Shown here: positions 41,321 to 54,200 of the stretch, one piece after another
Position numbering within the stretch: position 1 is the first letter of the stretch
How the letters are laid out: each line of letters begins with the position of its first letter
Source of the DNA: Phascolarctos cinereus
Lineage: Eukaryota > Chordata > Mammalia > Diprotodontia > Phascolarctidae
Length of the DNA stretch: 64,000 nt
Reading direction: 5' to 3'
Assembly (NCBI RefSeq): GCF_002099425.1
Contig: NW_018344339.1
Location: forward strand, 186,001 to 250,000
Made by a program: the position numbers and the translations under genes
Notes under the pieces: model-generated
Database searches by the model: none
What the model was told of the DNA's origin: nothing
Seen by the model: the letters and a program-made list of their open reading frames with translations, nothing else

Positions 41321-43061
41321 TATATCATTTATTTAAACAGGCACAGTGAAGATGCATACAGAGAAGGAATGTAACCTTCAAGGGGAAGGCTCAAGGTCTC
41401 TTCCAGCTTTAAATATAGGATTCTGTGATTATAAAATCATATTTTGGCTGAGTGGAAATCTCTGTGTAATACCTTTTAAGTAACCCCTACACAAAGAAAA
41501 CCAAGAGAAAGAAAACTAAATCCTTAAAATGAGACTTGCAAGGGGTTGCCCTGACCTTCCTTCTTCTTCTTCTTTTTTTTTTTTTTACAATAAGCATATT
41601 AGTTATTTTGGATGTTCCTGTCACATGCTTATTCTAGAGCCCTCTCTGTGCCAGCATTGAATATTTTCCCCTAAATTGGCTCCAGCCCCAAGTTGTGCCC
41701 TCTTGTGAGGCATGTGCCACCCCAATTTAAAAATAATTGGAAGAATGCTATGGTATTGCTTGTTGGAGATATGGCTCTCAAACTGTCTACAGACTGCCTA
41801 GTAAGTGAAATGTTTTGACAGAGAGAAATATGTGTTGTCAACATTGTTTTACCCATGGTTGAAGAGGGAAATTGAAACTGCACTTCAGCAGGGTTCAGAT
41901 GTTGATGACTAAAATGATCTCCCAGCAAACAAATGACTGCAGACCATGCTGTTCTACTCTTCGCCTCATTCTTCTCTGCAAAGTACCCAATTAAAAGCAT
42001 AGCTCTTATGCTGGAAAAAGTGGGGAGGTTTAGAAAGGATGTAGGAAAATGACAGTGACAGAAACAATTCCTCACTGTGGGAGGAATAAAGAAAAATGGG
42101 TCAATAGATGACCAACTATAACCTCGGATATTATGCTTGAGAGTGTATGCTTGAAAGGAAGACTCAAAATGAATGTTCATTTTTTTTTAATAGCAGGGTT
42201 ACCTTCCAAGGTGTATAAGCAATCAGTTTTTGTTGCTTTACTAAACTGGAGGTATGAGAAAAGATGGGTCATTAAAGAATCACCAGACAAGGAAGAATAC
42301 ATGCAGTAAAACTTGCTCATCCACCCTTCCAATCAAATGAGGACTGTGGGAGCTTTTTGGGGGGGTGGGGTGGGGCGTTTGTTTATTTGCTCTTGCCTGG
42401 CTGGCACCAATGGCTGAGTGTTTGCTCTGCCTCATCAGAGCATTTTCCATTGAGTCGTATCATCCATTAGCTTGGAATTCAGGTCAGCCTTGTGGTAGCT
42501 CCTCTTTATTTTTTTTTTAAAGAACATTCTTGATGATAGAAAATGTTGACAGTTTTTCCTTTCTGTAGAATCACTTGGAGATGTTTCATCACTTCTTGCT
42601 GGCCTCCTTTCATACTCGGTACAGAGAAAATGAACAAGAAGAGAAAGTGGTTTGATGCATTAAACAATAGCTTGATGGAAGGACTCCATATGTCAGAGAC
42701 TTTGAACTTTTATTTAACTCACATCTTGGCATTCACTTGCTCATCAAGCTAGGCAAAGAACAGAATTGAAACATTAAGACACCTATTTTCGACACAAATG
42801 AATAGTAATGCAATAAAAAAAATTCTGCTTGATTAATTTGATTATTACTCCACCCTCCTCTGCCCACCTTCTCCCCCTTCCCCCTTGATTCCCCCCAGCC
42901 CCCTACACACCTAGGTAATTTGGGACTTAAACTCCTTTGAAAAAAAAAAGTCATGATTCTAATAAAGAAGTGTCATTGGACTAATTTCTTCCTCACATGG
43001 GCTAGGCTAGTTTTTCCTTAAAAGGCAATGAAGCCTTCCTTGAGCTATAATTGGTCTACAG
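41321..43061. other. Mostly repeat-free sequence with a 169-residue open frame
   Basis: Includes a THER-type 3' scrap at about 41385-41430, a T-run at 41575 and G-runs near 42360. The minus-strand frame 41671-42180 is the longest open frame outside transposons. It shows no domain, signal peptide or membrane segment I can recognise, so I leave it uncalled. Confidence 0.45.
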
Positions 43062-43249
43062 CAGACCTGCATAACTTGTAAGCTTCTTCAGGCCACAGAT
43101 AGGTTAGACTAGAGACAGACTATGGCTGGTTGCTGTGGGTCACATGACAAACAGGAGAGTGTGCAGTAGCAACCCTACATTTTTTGGGGCTGCCTAAAAT
43201 TCTTTGATGGACCACAAGTGGCCCGTGGGCCATATGTTGTGCAGGCCTG
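43062..43249. mobile_element. Non-autonomous hAT element (MITE)
   Basis: 188 bases with terminal inverted repeats CAGACCTGCATAACTT (43062) and the reverse complement CAGGCCTGCACAACAT (to 43249). Flanked by GTCTACAG and GTCTAGAA, 6 of 8 matching, as expected of a decayed 8-base hAT duplication. Interior is short and has GTGGCCCGTGGGCC near the right end, typical of Charlie-like elements. Non-coding. Confidence 0.85.
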
Positions 43250-45189
43250 GTCTAGAAGATTATAAGGCTCAAACCACTGATAGAGCTTCCCAGTCACTTA
43301 AGTAAAAAAAGCACAGTGCAGATGGAGTCAACTCTGTTTTCAGGCTTAAAAAAGGATTCTGACTGGTATGCCTCATGGTAAATATGGGAAGAGGTAAATG
43401 ACACCAAACTGAATTAATGCTGTGTCCTTGCTAAATATCCTTTCCATGCTATTGTTAAACAAATCTTTTGTTAACTACTAGATGATACTATATGAGTGTC
43501 TCATTTCATTCATTCCTGAATCTGAACCATTGGACTGAACTGAGGCCTGCTTTAGAACATTAGGTGTTAGTCATAAGGATTAGATCATAATGACCTTATA
43601 CCTTATCTTGTGGTTGAAATGGAGGAAGGATAATGTGGAAAAAAAAAAGAATCTTGGGAGGTCAATGTTCTTGCTATCAGAGATTTGCACCTACTCAGTT
43701 CTTGTGCTTCTGGTTATGTGCCTAGCATCTTGTCAATGGGACCTGTAGGGGTGCCCAATGACTCAGTTTGATCAGAAAGTAAATCATAAGGGAGGACTCA
43801 GAAATTAGATACAGATATGAAGTTGCATTGTGTCCTTAAGAATCATAGCCCAAAGATGATAACTGTTGAACGTCATGTGTTGAATTTACGTTACTTTATA
43901 CTTGGGGGTCATGGTAATCTCCAGCTCCAGTAGATAGAGTAGTCATGGGAACTTCCTAAAGACTATTAATTTGGGGACTGCTATGAACTGTGCTGACTGT
44001 ATTTCCTGAAGCTATACAATTTTTAGGAAGCCATCAAAACCAACTGTGGCCTATGGACTTTGTTGAGACCTTTTACTTCAAGGCACAAGGGGAGACACTT
44101 GAAAAGACCCTGCTTGAGTCTCCCTAGGAGCTAAAAGACTTTTTTAGATTTGGGGATATGGACAAAGGTGCCAAATATATCCCAGTTTATTTGCCGAGCA
44201 TGGTGGGTATGGTATGTTTTGAGGGAGATAGAACTTTTGTTCTTGTTCTGGAACTGTCATACTCTTTGTTGCTGAGATTTCCGGTGAAAAATAGGTGAAG
44301 GAACTTTGTAGAGTGCGTTCCAATGATTCCAATGAGGCGATACTCTCCCCTCCCCTAGCAAAAATGGAAACTGCTCATACATGGTAACTAGAGTATATAA
44401 AACTGGCTATGTGAGTCCACAGCTGCCTCATCTGCTTAGTGTCTCTACATGAGCACAGGTGAACAATCAGTAATCCTGAGATGGACATTCTAGCCTTGAA
44501 AGGGGATGTCTAAGTTTGAGATGACAAGAGCTCTTAGGTTCCTCAGTGAGAGCTGACCAACAATGACAATTATTTTCTGTTTTGAAGATGATGACCACCA
44601 ACAGGAAGAGGAAGAACCCCTTGGAATTTTGTACTTTTCTTGATCCCATCAATATGGTGGACTGGTTTGGGAAGTAACAACCTGCTTTGTACAACCCCGG
44701 AACTAGAGGGGCATCGTGATGTCCTAGAATAGAGGCATAACACTCAGGTCACAAGGCCAGTTGATATGCCTAAAGCAGAGGTGACCATGTCCCTTCCCTG
44801 ATTAAAAAGCTTCATTGGTTCTCTGTTTCTTTTAGGATAAACTGTAATCCTGATCTTGGGGATGTGAGAAGCCTGGGATAGGCATACCTGGAGCTTAGCA
44901 TGGGTAAAAGGAAAGAAAAAAGAGGACAATAACAAAAAAGTGAATTACCTTTGTAATCAACCCCCAAAATGACTGTCTCTGTTAGAAAACGGAGGCCAGA
45001 AATTTCAGGCTTTTTTCTCTTCCCATTGGAAGGACTAGATCTTGTATCTCAATGATCTGGACCATGTAGTAGGTGATGCCAAATCTTTGCCATTTGGAAT
45101 AGTTCTGCCAATGAAAAGTCGTGATGACTAAGTCAGGAATAGTCAAATGGAATAGCTCAGGAAATTCCAAGGCACCTGGCCAATCAAGT
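43250..45189. other. Long stretch without recognised elements
   Basis: Nearly 2 kb. A TATA-like GAGTATATAAAA sits at 44391-44402 in moderately GC-rich surroundings, but no transcript structure can be seen. No coding gene recognised. An old repeat of a family I do not know is possible. Confidence 0.45.
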
Positions 45190-46260
45190 CATGCATTTCT
45201 TCTGAAGTATTTTTTGATATATTTCTAGAAAGGCTATTCATGGCAATGAGGCAAGAAAAAAACTGAGGGATCAACCATATGCAAATAAGTAACAAAATGA
45301 TCACTTTTTGAAGATAATATGGTTTACTTAGAGAACTCCAGAGATTTAATTAAAATTAATTGAAAGCAGAGTAACTGAATATAAATATCTCCCTGTCCAA
45401 ATCATCAAACTTTCTTTTACCAACTTAACCCAGAAGGAAGAGGCTGAAAGGCAAATTCCACTAAAAATTACTACAGAACATATAAAATATCTGAGAGTCT
45501 GTCCTCTAAGATACACAGACACAGACACAGATGCAGACACACACAGACACACACACAAACACAATCAGGATTCATATGAATGGAACGAGAAATTGTTTTT
45601 TTACAAAAATAAAGACAAACAATAGGAAATCTATCAATTCCTAATTGTTTGACTATGCCAATGTAATAAAATGACAATATGTCCATACTAATTAATTTAT
45701 TTAGTATTATTACAGTTAAATCATCAAAGTGGTATTTTTTAGTATTAGTAAAAAGAAAAACTAAATATAAGGAACAAAAGGTCAAGAATCTCAAAGGAAA
45801 TTCTGAAAAAATAAGGGGACCTAATGATATCTGATTTCATATTATACTATAATGCAGTAATCATCAAAACTTTTTGATATTGGTTAAAAAAATTAGGAAG
45901 TTGATCAATGGCACAAATTAGATACAAAAACATCTAAAAGAAGCAAATAGACATAGTAGCATAGTGTTAAAAAACCCAAAGACCATAACTACTCAGATAT
46001 GACATTTATATTTAACTAAAATTTCTGGGAAAACTAGAAAGGAGTCAAGCAAAAATTAGTTTTAGTTCAATGTCTCACATCCTATGCCACAATAATCTCC
46101 AAATGGATATGGGGCCTAGGAATCCAGGGGATATAATAAATAAATAAGAGAAGAGAAGATCCCTTCACAACAATAGTCACAAAACACAGTCTTTTACAGT
46201 TCCACAAGTAAAGACAAAATAATGGTCCTTGAAAACAGATGCTACAAAGAATATTTTTTG
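45190..46260 (+). mobile_element. Old L1 LINE fragment (ORF2 middle)
   Basis: Forward L1 ORF2 remnant: AGAACTCCAGAGATTTAATT corresponds to the segment just after the YADD-like box, followed by ACAAAAGGTCAAGAATCTC and CAATCATCAAAACTTTTTGA. These match, in reverse, L1 copy 3 sequence such as 49050-49065 and 48960-48980. Heavily decayed; a CA-rich repeat (45515-45562) lies inside. Confidence 0.75.
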
Positions 46261-47540
<1,280 letters not shown>

Positions 47541-50500
47541 AAAAAAAATTTTATTAATTTATTTTGATTTATCAACAATCACTTCCATATGCTTTTGAGA
47601 TGAAAGTTTTTCTCCTCCTTCCTTCCCCCCACCCTCCCCAAGACGGTGCACAAGCTGATACAGGCTTTACATTTACCTTCCTATTACACATATTTTCACA
47701 TTAATGAAGTTGTAAGTAAAAATTAGAAGCAATAGGAGGAACCATGAATCATAAAGATGAAACAAAACTCAACAGAAGATAAAAATAAGTGATAGCGATT
47801 TGATTTCCATAGTTCTTTCTTTGGATGTGGACAGCATTTTCCACCCTGAAGTCTCTGGAGATGTCTTAGATCCTTGTAATGCTGAGAAGGGTTCAGTTTA
47901 ACAATATTAGTCATTGCATAACGTGGCTGTTATTGTGTACAAAGTCCTCTTGGTTCTGCTCACTTCACTCAGCATCAGACCATATAAGTCTTTCCAGGTT
48001 TTTCTGAAGTCAGCCTGTTCATCATTTCTTATAGCAAAATAGTATTCCATTACATTCATATACCACAACTTCCTCAGCCATTCCCCAATTGATGGGCATC
48101 CTCTCAATTTCCAACTCTTTGCCATCACAAAAAGAGCTGCTATGAATATTTTTGTACATGTGGGTCCTTTTCCCATTTGTTTGATCTTTTTGGGATATAG
48201 CCCTAGAAGTGCTATTGCTGGATCAGAGGGTATGCACATTTTTGTAGCCCTTTGGGCATAGTTCCAAATTGTTCTCCAAAATGGTTGGATCATTTCACAA
48301 CCCCACCAACAATGCATTAGTGTTCCAATTTTCTCACATCTTCTCCAACATTTATCATTTTCCTGTTTTGTCATGTTGCCCAATCTGATCCATTTCTCTA
48401 ATCAGTAATGATTTAGAGCATTTTTTCATATGACTATAGATGGCTTTAATTTTTTCATCTGAGAACTGTCTGTTCATATCCTTTGACCATCTATCAATTG
48501 GGGAATGGCTTGTGTTCTTATAAATTTGTCTTAATTCTCTATATATTTTATAAATGAGTCCTTTATCAGAGAGACTGGTTGTAAAAATTCTTTCCCAATT
48601 TTCTACCCTCCTTCTAATCTTAGTTGCATTAGCTTTGTTTGTGCAAAAACTTTTCAATTTAATGTAATCAAAATTATCCATTTTGCTTTTCATAATGTTC
48701 TCTATTTCCTGTTTGGTCATGAAGTCATGAACCCATTTTGACTTTATTTTGGTATATGGTGTGAGATTTGGGTCTATGCCTAGTTTCTACCAAACTCTTT
48801 TCTAGTTTTTCCAGCAATTTTTCAAAGAGTAGGTTCTTATCCCAGAAGCTGGGGTCTTTGGGTTTATCAAATAATGGATTACTATAGTTATTGACTACTG
48901 TGTCTTGCATATTTAACCTATTCCACTGATCCCCCTCCCTATTTCTTAGCCAGTACCAAGCAGTTTTGATGACTGCTGCTTTATAATACAATTTAATATG
49001 TGGAATTGCTAGGTCACCTTCCCCTGCATTTCTTTTCATTAGTTCTGGTATTCTGGACCTTTTGTTTTTCCAAATGAATCCTGTTATTATTTTTCCTAAC
49101 TCTATAAAATAATTTTTTGGTAGTTTAATTGGTATGGCACTGAATAAGTAAATTAGCTTAGGTAGGATTGTCATTTTTATTATATTAGCTCGGCCTACCG
49201 ATGAGCAACTGATGTTTTTCTAATTATTTAGATCTGATTTTACTTGTGTGAAAAGTGTTTTGTAATTGTGCTCATAGAGTTCCTGGGTTTGTTTTGGGAG
49301 GTAGACTCCTAAATATTTTATAATGTCTACAGTAAGTTTAAATGGGATTTCTCTTTCTATCTCTTGCTGTTGGGCTTTGTTGGTAATATATAGAAATGCT
49401 GATGATTTATGTGGGTTTATTTTATAGCCCGCAACTTTGCTAAAGTTGTTTATTATTTCAAGTAGTTTTTTACTTGATTCTCTAGGATTCTCTCAGTATA
49501 TCATCATGTCATCTGCAAAGAGTGATAACTTTGTTTCTTCTTTACCTATTCTAATTCCTTCAATTTCTTTTTCTTCTCTTATTGCTAAAGCTAACGTTTC
49601 CAGTACAATATTGAAAAACAGTGGTGATAATGGACATCCTTGTTTCACCCCTGACCTTATTGGAAATGCTTCTATCCTGTCCCCATTACATATAATGCTT
49701 GCTGAAGGTTTTAGATATACGCTATTTATTATTTTAAGGAAGACTCCATTTATACCTATGCTTCCTAGTGTTTTTAATAGGAATGGGTGTCGTATTTTAT
49801 CAAAAGCTTTTTCTGCATCATGATCTGAAAAGCATGCATTTAATATTTCTGTCTTTCTGCATTGGATTGTGAGGTTTTTATGGTCAATTTTTGTGTATAT
49901 GCCATGTACTGCCAAGAAAAAGTATATTCCTTTCTATCCCCATTTAGTTTTCTCCAGAGGTCTATCATACCTAACTTTTCTAATGTTCTATTCACCTCCT
50001 TAACTTCTTTCTTGTTTATTTTGTGGTTAGATTTATCTAGTTCATGTGGGAGGTTGAGGTCCTCCACTAGTATAATTTTGCTTTCTATTTCTTCCTGTAA
50101 CTCCCTGAACTTCTCCTCTAAGAATTTGGATGCTATACCATTTGGTGCATGTGTGTTTAGTAATATTACTTCATTGTCTATGGTGCCTTTTAGCAGGATG
50201 TAGTTTCCTTCCTTATCTCTTTTGATTAGATCTATTTTTGCTTTTGCATTGTCTGAGATGAGGATTGCTACCCCTGCTTTTTTTACTTCAGCTGAAGCAC
50301 AATATATTCTGTTCCAGCCTTTTACCTTTACCCTGTATGTGTCACTCTTTTTCAAATGTGTTTCCTGTAAACAACATATTGTAGGATTATGGTTTTTAAT
50401 CCATTCTGCAATCCATTTCCATTTTATGGGAGAGCTCATCCCATTCACTGTTATGATTACTGTCTGTGTCTTTTTCTCCATCCTTTCCCCCCCTATTTAT

Positions 50501-50640
50501 GCTTTTCTTTCTCCTTTTTTCTTCCCCACTTCACTAGTGTTTTGCTTTTGACCACCTCCTCTTCAGTCCCTCCTCCCTTTTATTATCCCTTTCCCTTTTC
50601 TTCCCCTTTACTCTTACTGGCTTTGCCCTCTTTTTTAAAT
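47541..50640 (-). mobile_element. L1 LINE copy 3, 5'-truncated and internally deleted
   Basis: In sense direction: part of the ORF1-ORF2 spacer (to about 50640), ORF2 (50481-47907) and a 3' UTR (47906-47541). ORF1 and the 5' UTR are absent. Within ORF2 the end of the endonuclease is joined directly to the reverse transcriptase at about 49814-49822. The longest readable L1 protein pieces in the window come from here, so it is the youngest L1 present. No target duplication found by eye. Confidence 0.9.
47907..50481 (-). pseudogene. L1 ORF2 (endonuclease, reverse transcriptase, C-terminal Cys region), broken
   Basis: Endonuclease piece from M at 50481: N13, CLQETH with E40, and V-E-D-L-N with D141 and N143 (usual G-D-F-N), then EYTFSW. 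The frame changes near 49870. Reverse-transcriptase piece: [31 protein letters not shown], then FADDMMIY (catalytic aspartates) at about 49493-49510, directly followed by an in-frame stop. Another stop lies near 49220 (a W codon changed), and frames shift again near 48725 and 48370. C-terminal piece: CWRRCEKIGTLMHCWWGC (C-x3-C-x7-H-x4-C, complete). The segment between endonuclease and reverse transcriptase, roughly 350 codons by comparison with human L1, is deleted. Not functional. Confidence 0.9.
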
Positions 50641-51660
50641 TTCCTCATGTCACCGGAATTAAAATTGGATAGTGGCTTGTATAATACACAGATGATGCAT
50701 TTAAAACAATAACTTGGAAATGGCAGGATAAAAAAAAGATCTTTTTCTTTCATTCAGATTTATTCAGTTTGTCCTAATTGTATTTTCTTTCAGAAAACCA
50801 ATACAAATAAATGGATTTCTCTTCCTGACTCTGTATACTTCAACTATAGTGACACCACATGATGCATCATTGCAAATATCATGCATCATTTCCCTGCTTA
50901 CACTGAGGCCATCAAGGATTGGGAATTTACAGCCAGGCAGGCCCAGTCATCTCTCCTAAAGTGAAGGACAAAGTGCTGTGTTGTGCATCCAGTCAATGCC
51001 CTACTTGTTTATGATCATTCAGTGAGTGATTGACTTATTAAAGTCAAAGTAACCTTTGCTTTAGAAAATGTGTTTCTCCTTAATTGTCTGAGTAAGAAGG
51101 CAGGAGCAACTTTACCCTTATTCATATAGTTGCTAATTAGTCTAAGCTACACACCTGAGTGTTTTTTATAGTTTGCCAAGGAATCAAAAAGCAAATTTTA
51201 ACATTTTCTTTGATATTTCACAATTTTGCTACTTAGCACTATGGGATAAGGATATTGTTGTTGAATTTGTAAGTTCTTAGGCAGTGGTGATTCTGTGGAG
51301 CTGTGAGGAGGATAAATGCACAAATGCAATTATTTGCAGTTTGGGAAAGTCTACACCCCCTTTCCCCTCCCCACTACACATACATTCATTGTTTTAGTTT
51401 CTATTGAGGAAGAAAAATGGTTATGATGCCTTGCAGGAATCTAGTGGTGCTGGGAAGGAATCATTGCTGGTGTACTGTGAAGCAAAAGACTGCAGTATGC
51501 TTTGGTGAGGAAAGTGTTAAAGCATGATAGAGTCAGTGATTATATTGAGGTAGGATTTACTTTAATTGAGAAGATCAAGGGTGGGTAGGCTAGCTAAAAA
51601 GGACTGGGGAAGGTTATAGGGTACACTGGGAGTGATGTTGCAATATTTGCCTTTGTTGTC
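50641..51660. other. Unassigned single-copy sequence
   Basis: About 1 kb without recognised repeats or genes. Confidence 0.5.
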
Positions 51661-51694
51661 ATTGTGGTATGTGTATATATGTGTGTGTGTACCT

Positions 51695-51772
51695 AAATGG
51701 TGTTCTAAAAAGGATCAGGACAGTTTTTGGCTATTAAAATTTAAAACTGAACTTTCATAATGTCCTGTGTAT
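51695..51772. mobile_element. Mariner-like MITE, copy A of cluster
   Basis: GGTGTTCTAAAAAGG at left and a decayed complementary end (CATAATGTCCTGTGTA) at right, with the family interior GGCTATTAAAATTTAAAACT. Most diverged of the three. Confidence 0.7.
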
Positions 51773-51822
51773 GTGTATGTCTATAATATGAATACACACA
51801 CACACACACAGATATCTGTATA

Positions 51823-51860
<38 letters not shown>
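51773..51860. repeat. CA / GT microsatellites between MITE copies
   Basis: (CA)n at 51793-51811 and (GT)n at 51826-51860. Confidence 0.95.
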
Positions 51861-51863
<3 letters not shown>

Positions 51864-51930
51864 TATTCCAAAAGTGTTAGCAATTTTTTGCTATTAAAGT
51901 TTAAAATTGAACTTTTGGAATATTTTGTAA
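51859..51930. mobile_element. Mariner-like MITE, copy B of cluster
   Basis: GGTATTCCAAAAGTG left end and AACTTTTGGAATATTTTGTA right end are inverted repeats. Interior TGCTATTAAAGTTTAAAATT. Confidence 0.8.
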
Positions 51931-52013
51931 ATGTAAGTGTACACATGTAATAAAAATTTGTATATACTTATCTGTGCATATATACATGAATACATGTGTG
52001 TATTGTGAATATA

Positions 52014-52090
52014 TAAGGTGTTCCAAAAGTCTTAGTGTACTTTTAGGCTATTAAAGATTAAAATTTTACCAAGGTTTTAGAATATCCTAT
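52014..52090. mobile_element. Mariner-like MITE, copy C of cluster
   Basis: TAAGGTGTTCCAAAAGTCTT left end and GGTTTTAGAATATCCTA right end. Interior GGCTATTAAAGATTAAAATT. Flanked by TA-rich DNA. Confidence 0.8.
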
Positions 52091-53499
52091 ATATATGTAT
52101 ATGAAAAATGTATGTGAATATATATCACAACAGTTTTGAAAAAGAAGGAAGGAGCCCTTATATTGCAGAACTAAATTCAGTGTAGGTGCCAAGATGAGTA
52201 TCATTTTGTATTCACCTTAATCTCAAGGAGTAATAATGAACCACAAGACTGGTGAAATTGACATGGCCTTTTAGAAAAGATTTGTGCTTCTGGAGGTAAG
52301 TAAAATTATTTTATTATCACTTCTCTGAAAAAAAAATTAGCCTTTAACTCTAACCATTTTTCTTTTACTTCTGGGAAAGATTTTGAATATATCCAGTTTT
52401 GTACAGCTCCATCAACAACAGGCTTTCTGGTCTACATCCACGACAAGTTCTAATGAAGGGAAAATATGAATTCAAAAAAGGATGAAAATGCCAAGAATGT
52501 AACTCTTCAATTGTGGAATGCTGCACAGGAAAGGAAAATGTTATTTATTGGGCCCGACATATAATCAGTTTATGTCCTGAACTCCTCTGATCATTCCATT
52601 CTGGAGTCCAATTCGAGTTTATGGCCTCTGTGGTTTATGGTCCCTCCAGAGAAAGTTTTCTTCACATATTTATATACACTACAATTCCTCTTCTTTTTGA
52701 AAGGTGGTTCTCATGAGAGCCAAGAATTTTGCATGTGAGATGTGTGTGGCCTGAATGGAAACTATTCATTGGATTTGAAAAGTAGTAAGCAGCATTCTAT
52801 CTGGCGCAGAAACTTTACAAAGGAGCGGTCTGACTTTCCATTCTGTTTGGAGAAGGGGAAAAGAGGAGGTGGCTAGACACTCAGCCTGTTATTTCACATT
52901 TCAGAGTGTCCTCTATTGTGAGTACCAATGCTACCACACTGAGGTACATTTCTAATAGACTGAAGCTCTGAAATTATAGTGCATTATCAGCTAGTTTGCT
53001 CAAGGTAAATCTATATCCTGTATACTTACAAAAAGAATAAAGGATTAAAAAAAGGGGAACATTGATTGTCTCTCCAATGTCATTAGCCTCTCCCCTCCTA
53101 CAATCCCCCCCACCCAATACTCTAAGAGATTTCTTAATGTCTTTGTTAACATTTCTTTTGTAAATACTTTCTGGTAGGAGCAAAATATAGTAACAGTTTT
53201 ATTTCCATAGTCCTAAAAAAGCAGATGCTGCTATAATGCCTCTACTGTCTTATCATTATAATTACTGAGTCTCCATTAAAGAAGGATATTCTGCAATATT
53301 ATATTCACCAGCCAAGGAAGTTATCTCCACAGTACTATGTGAAGTAATTTACTATTCATTTCCCAGTCAGCAACTCTGTAATATGTCAATACCTTACTTT
53401 TCATGAGCAGAAATGGCCATATAAACCTTGCACATACTCAAAAATCATTTAACAGACTTTCCAAAGTGTCACCACACTTTGAAATAGACCCATATGAAG
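52091..53499. other. Repeat-poor stretch
   Basis: About 1.4 kb without recognised repeats or genes; open frames at most 69 residues. Confidence 0.5.
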
Positions 53500-53660
53500 G
53501 TGGGGCAGCAAGTAGTAGTGGCTAGCAAGCCAGTCTTAGGGCCCAGAAAACTTGGGTGTAATATCCAACTCTGATACTTTTTAGGTGTGAGACCATATGC
53601 AGGTCACTGAAACACTCAATCTCCCAAGAAATCCTTTTAGAATAAGATCAAGCTGCAAAA
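53500..53660 (+). mobile_element. tRNA-derived SINE, diverged
   Basis: GGGGCAGCAAGTAGTAGTGG start, AGAAAACTTGGGTGTAATAT box B region, CAGGTCACTGAAACACTCAA core. Similar in kind to 39064-39270. Confidence 0.7.
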
Positions 53661-53719
53661 GAATATTTGATTTGTTTAATGCATGTTTGTAGAGACATTT
53701 TCCATATTAATAGCTCACA

Positions 53720-54056
53720 GATTTGTATATATGTGTACATGAAAGTATATATACATGCATACAGACATAAACATGTATATAATCTATGATCTGACTTGTA
53801 TACATGTGTACATACAGTGTGCATATATATGTACACACATACACATGTATACAAATCAAACTATAGATCCATATGCATATATATATATACATATATATGT
53901 ATATATATGCATATGTATATGCATATATACATATATACATATACATATGTATATATGTATATATATGTATATATGTATATATATGTATATATGTATATAT
54001 ATGTATATATGTATATATATGTATGTATATATATATATGTGTATATATATATATAT
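53720..54056. repeat. TA/TG satellite with an 18-base higher-order unit
   Basis: Alternating purine-pyrimidine DNA. From about 53945 to 54020 an 18-base unit (ATGTATATATATGTATAT) recurs; both strands are open and read as a repeating six-residue peptide (such as MYICIY). Those long frames are artefacts of the repeat. Confidence 0.95.
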
Positions 54057-54061
54057 GAAAC

Positions 54062-54200
54062 ATGAACTGATATCCCAATCTGGTACTTATCTATTTTGTG
54101 ACTTTAGACAAATCTAGGCCTTACAAATGAGGAGAGGGAGAGAGAGAGAAACTAGGTGATCTCTAACATTCCAACTTTAAATTTGTAGGTTTCTAAATCT
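54062..54200 (+). mobile_element. MIR fragment
   Basis: TTTGTGACTTTAGACAAATC, CTAGGTGATCTCTAACATTC: core and 3' part of a forward MIR. Confidence 0.65.

Noticed and set aside
53648-54117. Open frames of 60-123 residues rich in Tyr, Ile, Met, Cys
   Set aside because: Artefacts of the TA/TG satellite, open in several frames on both strands at once.
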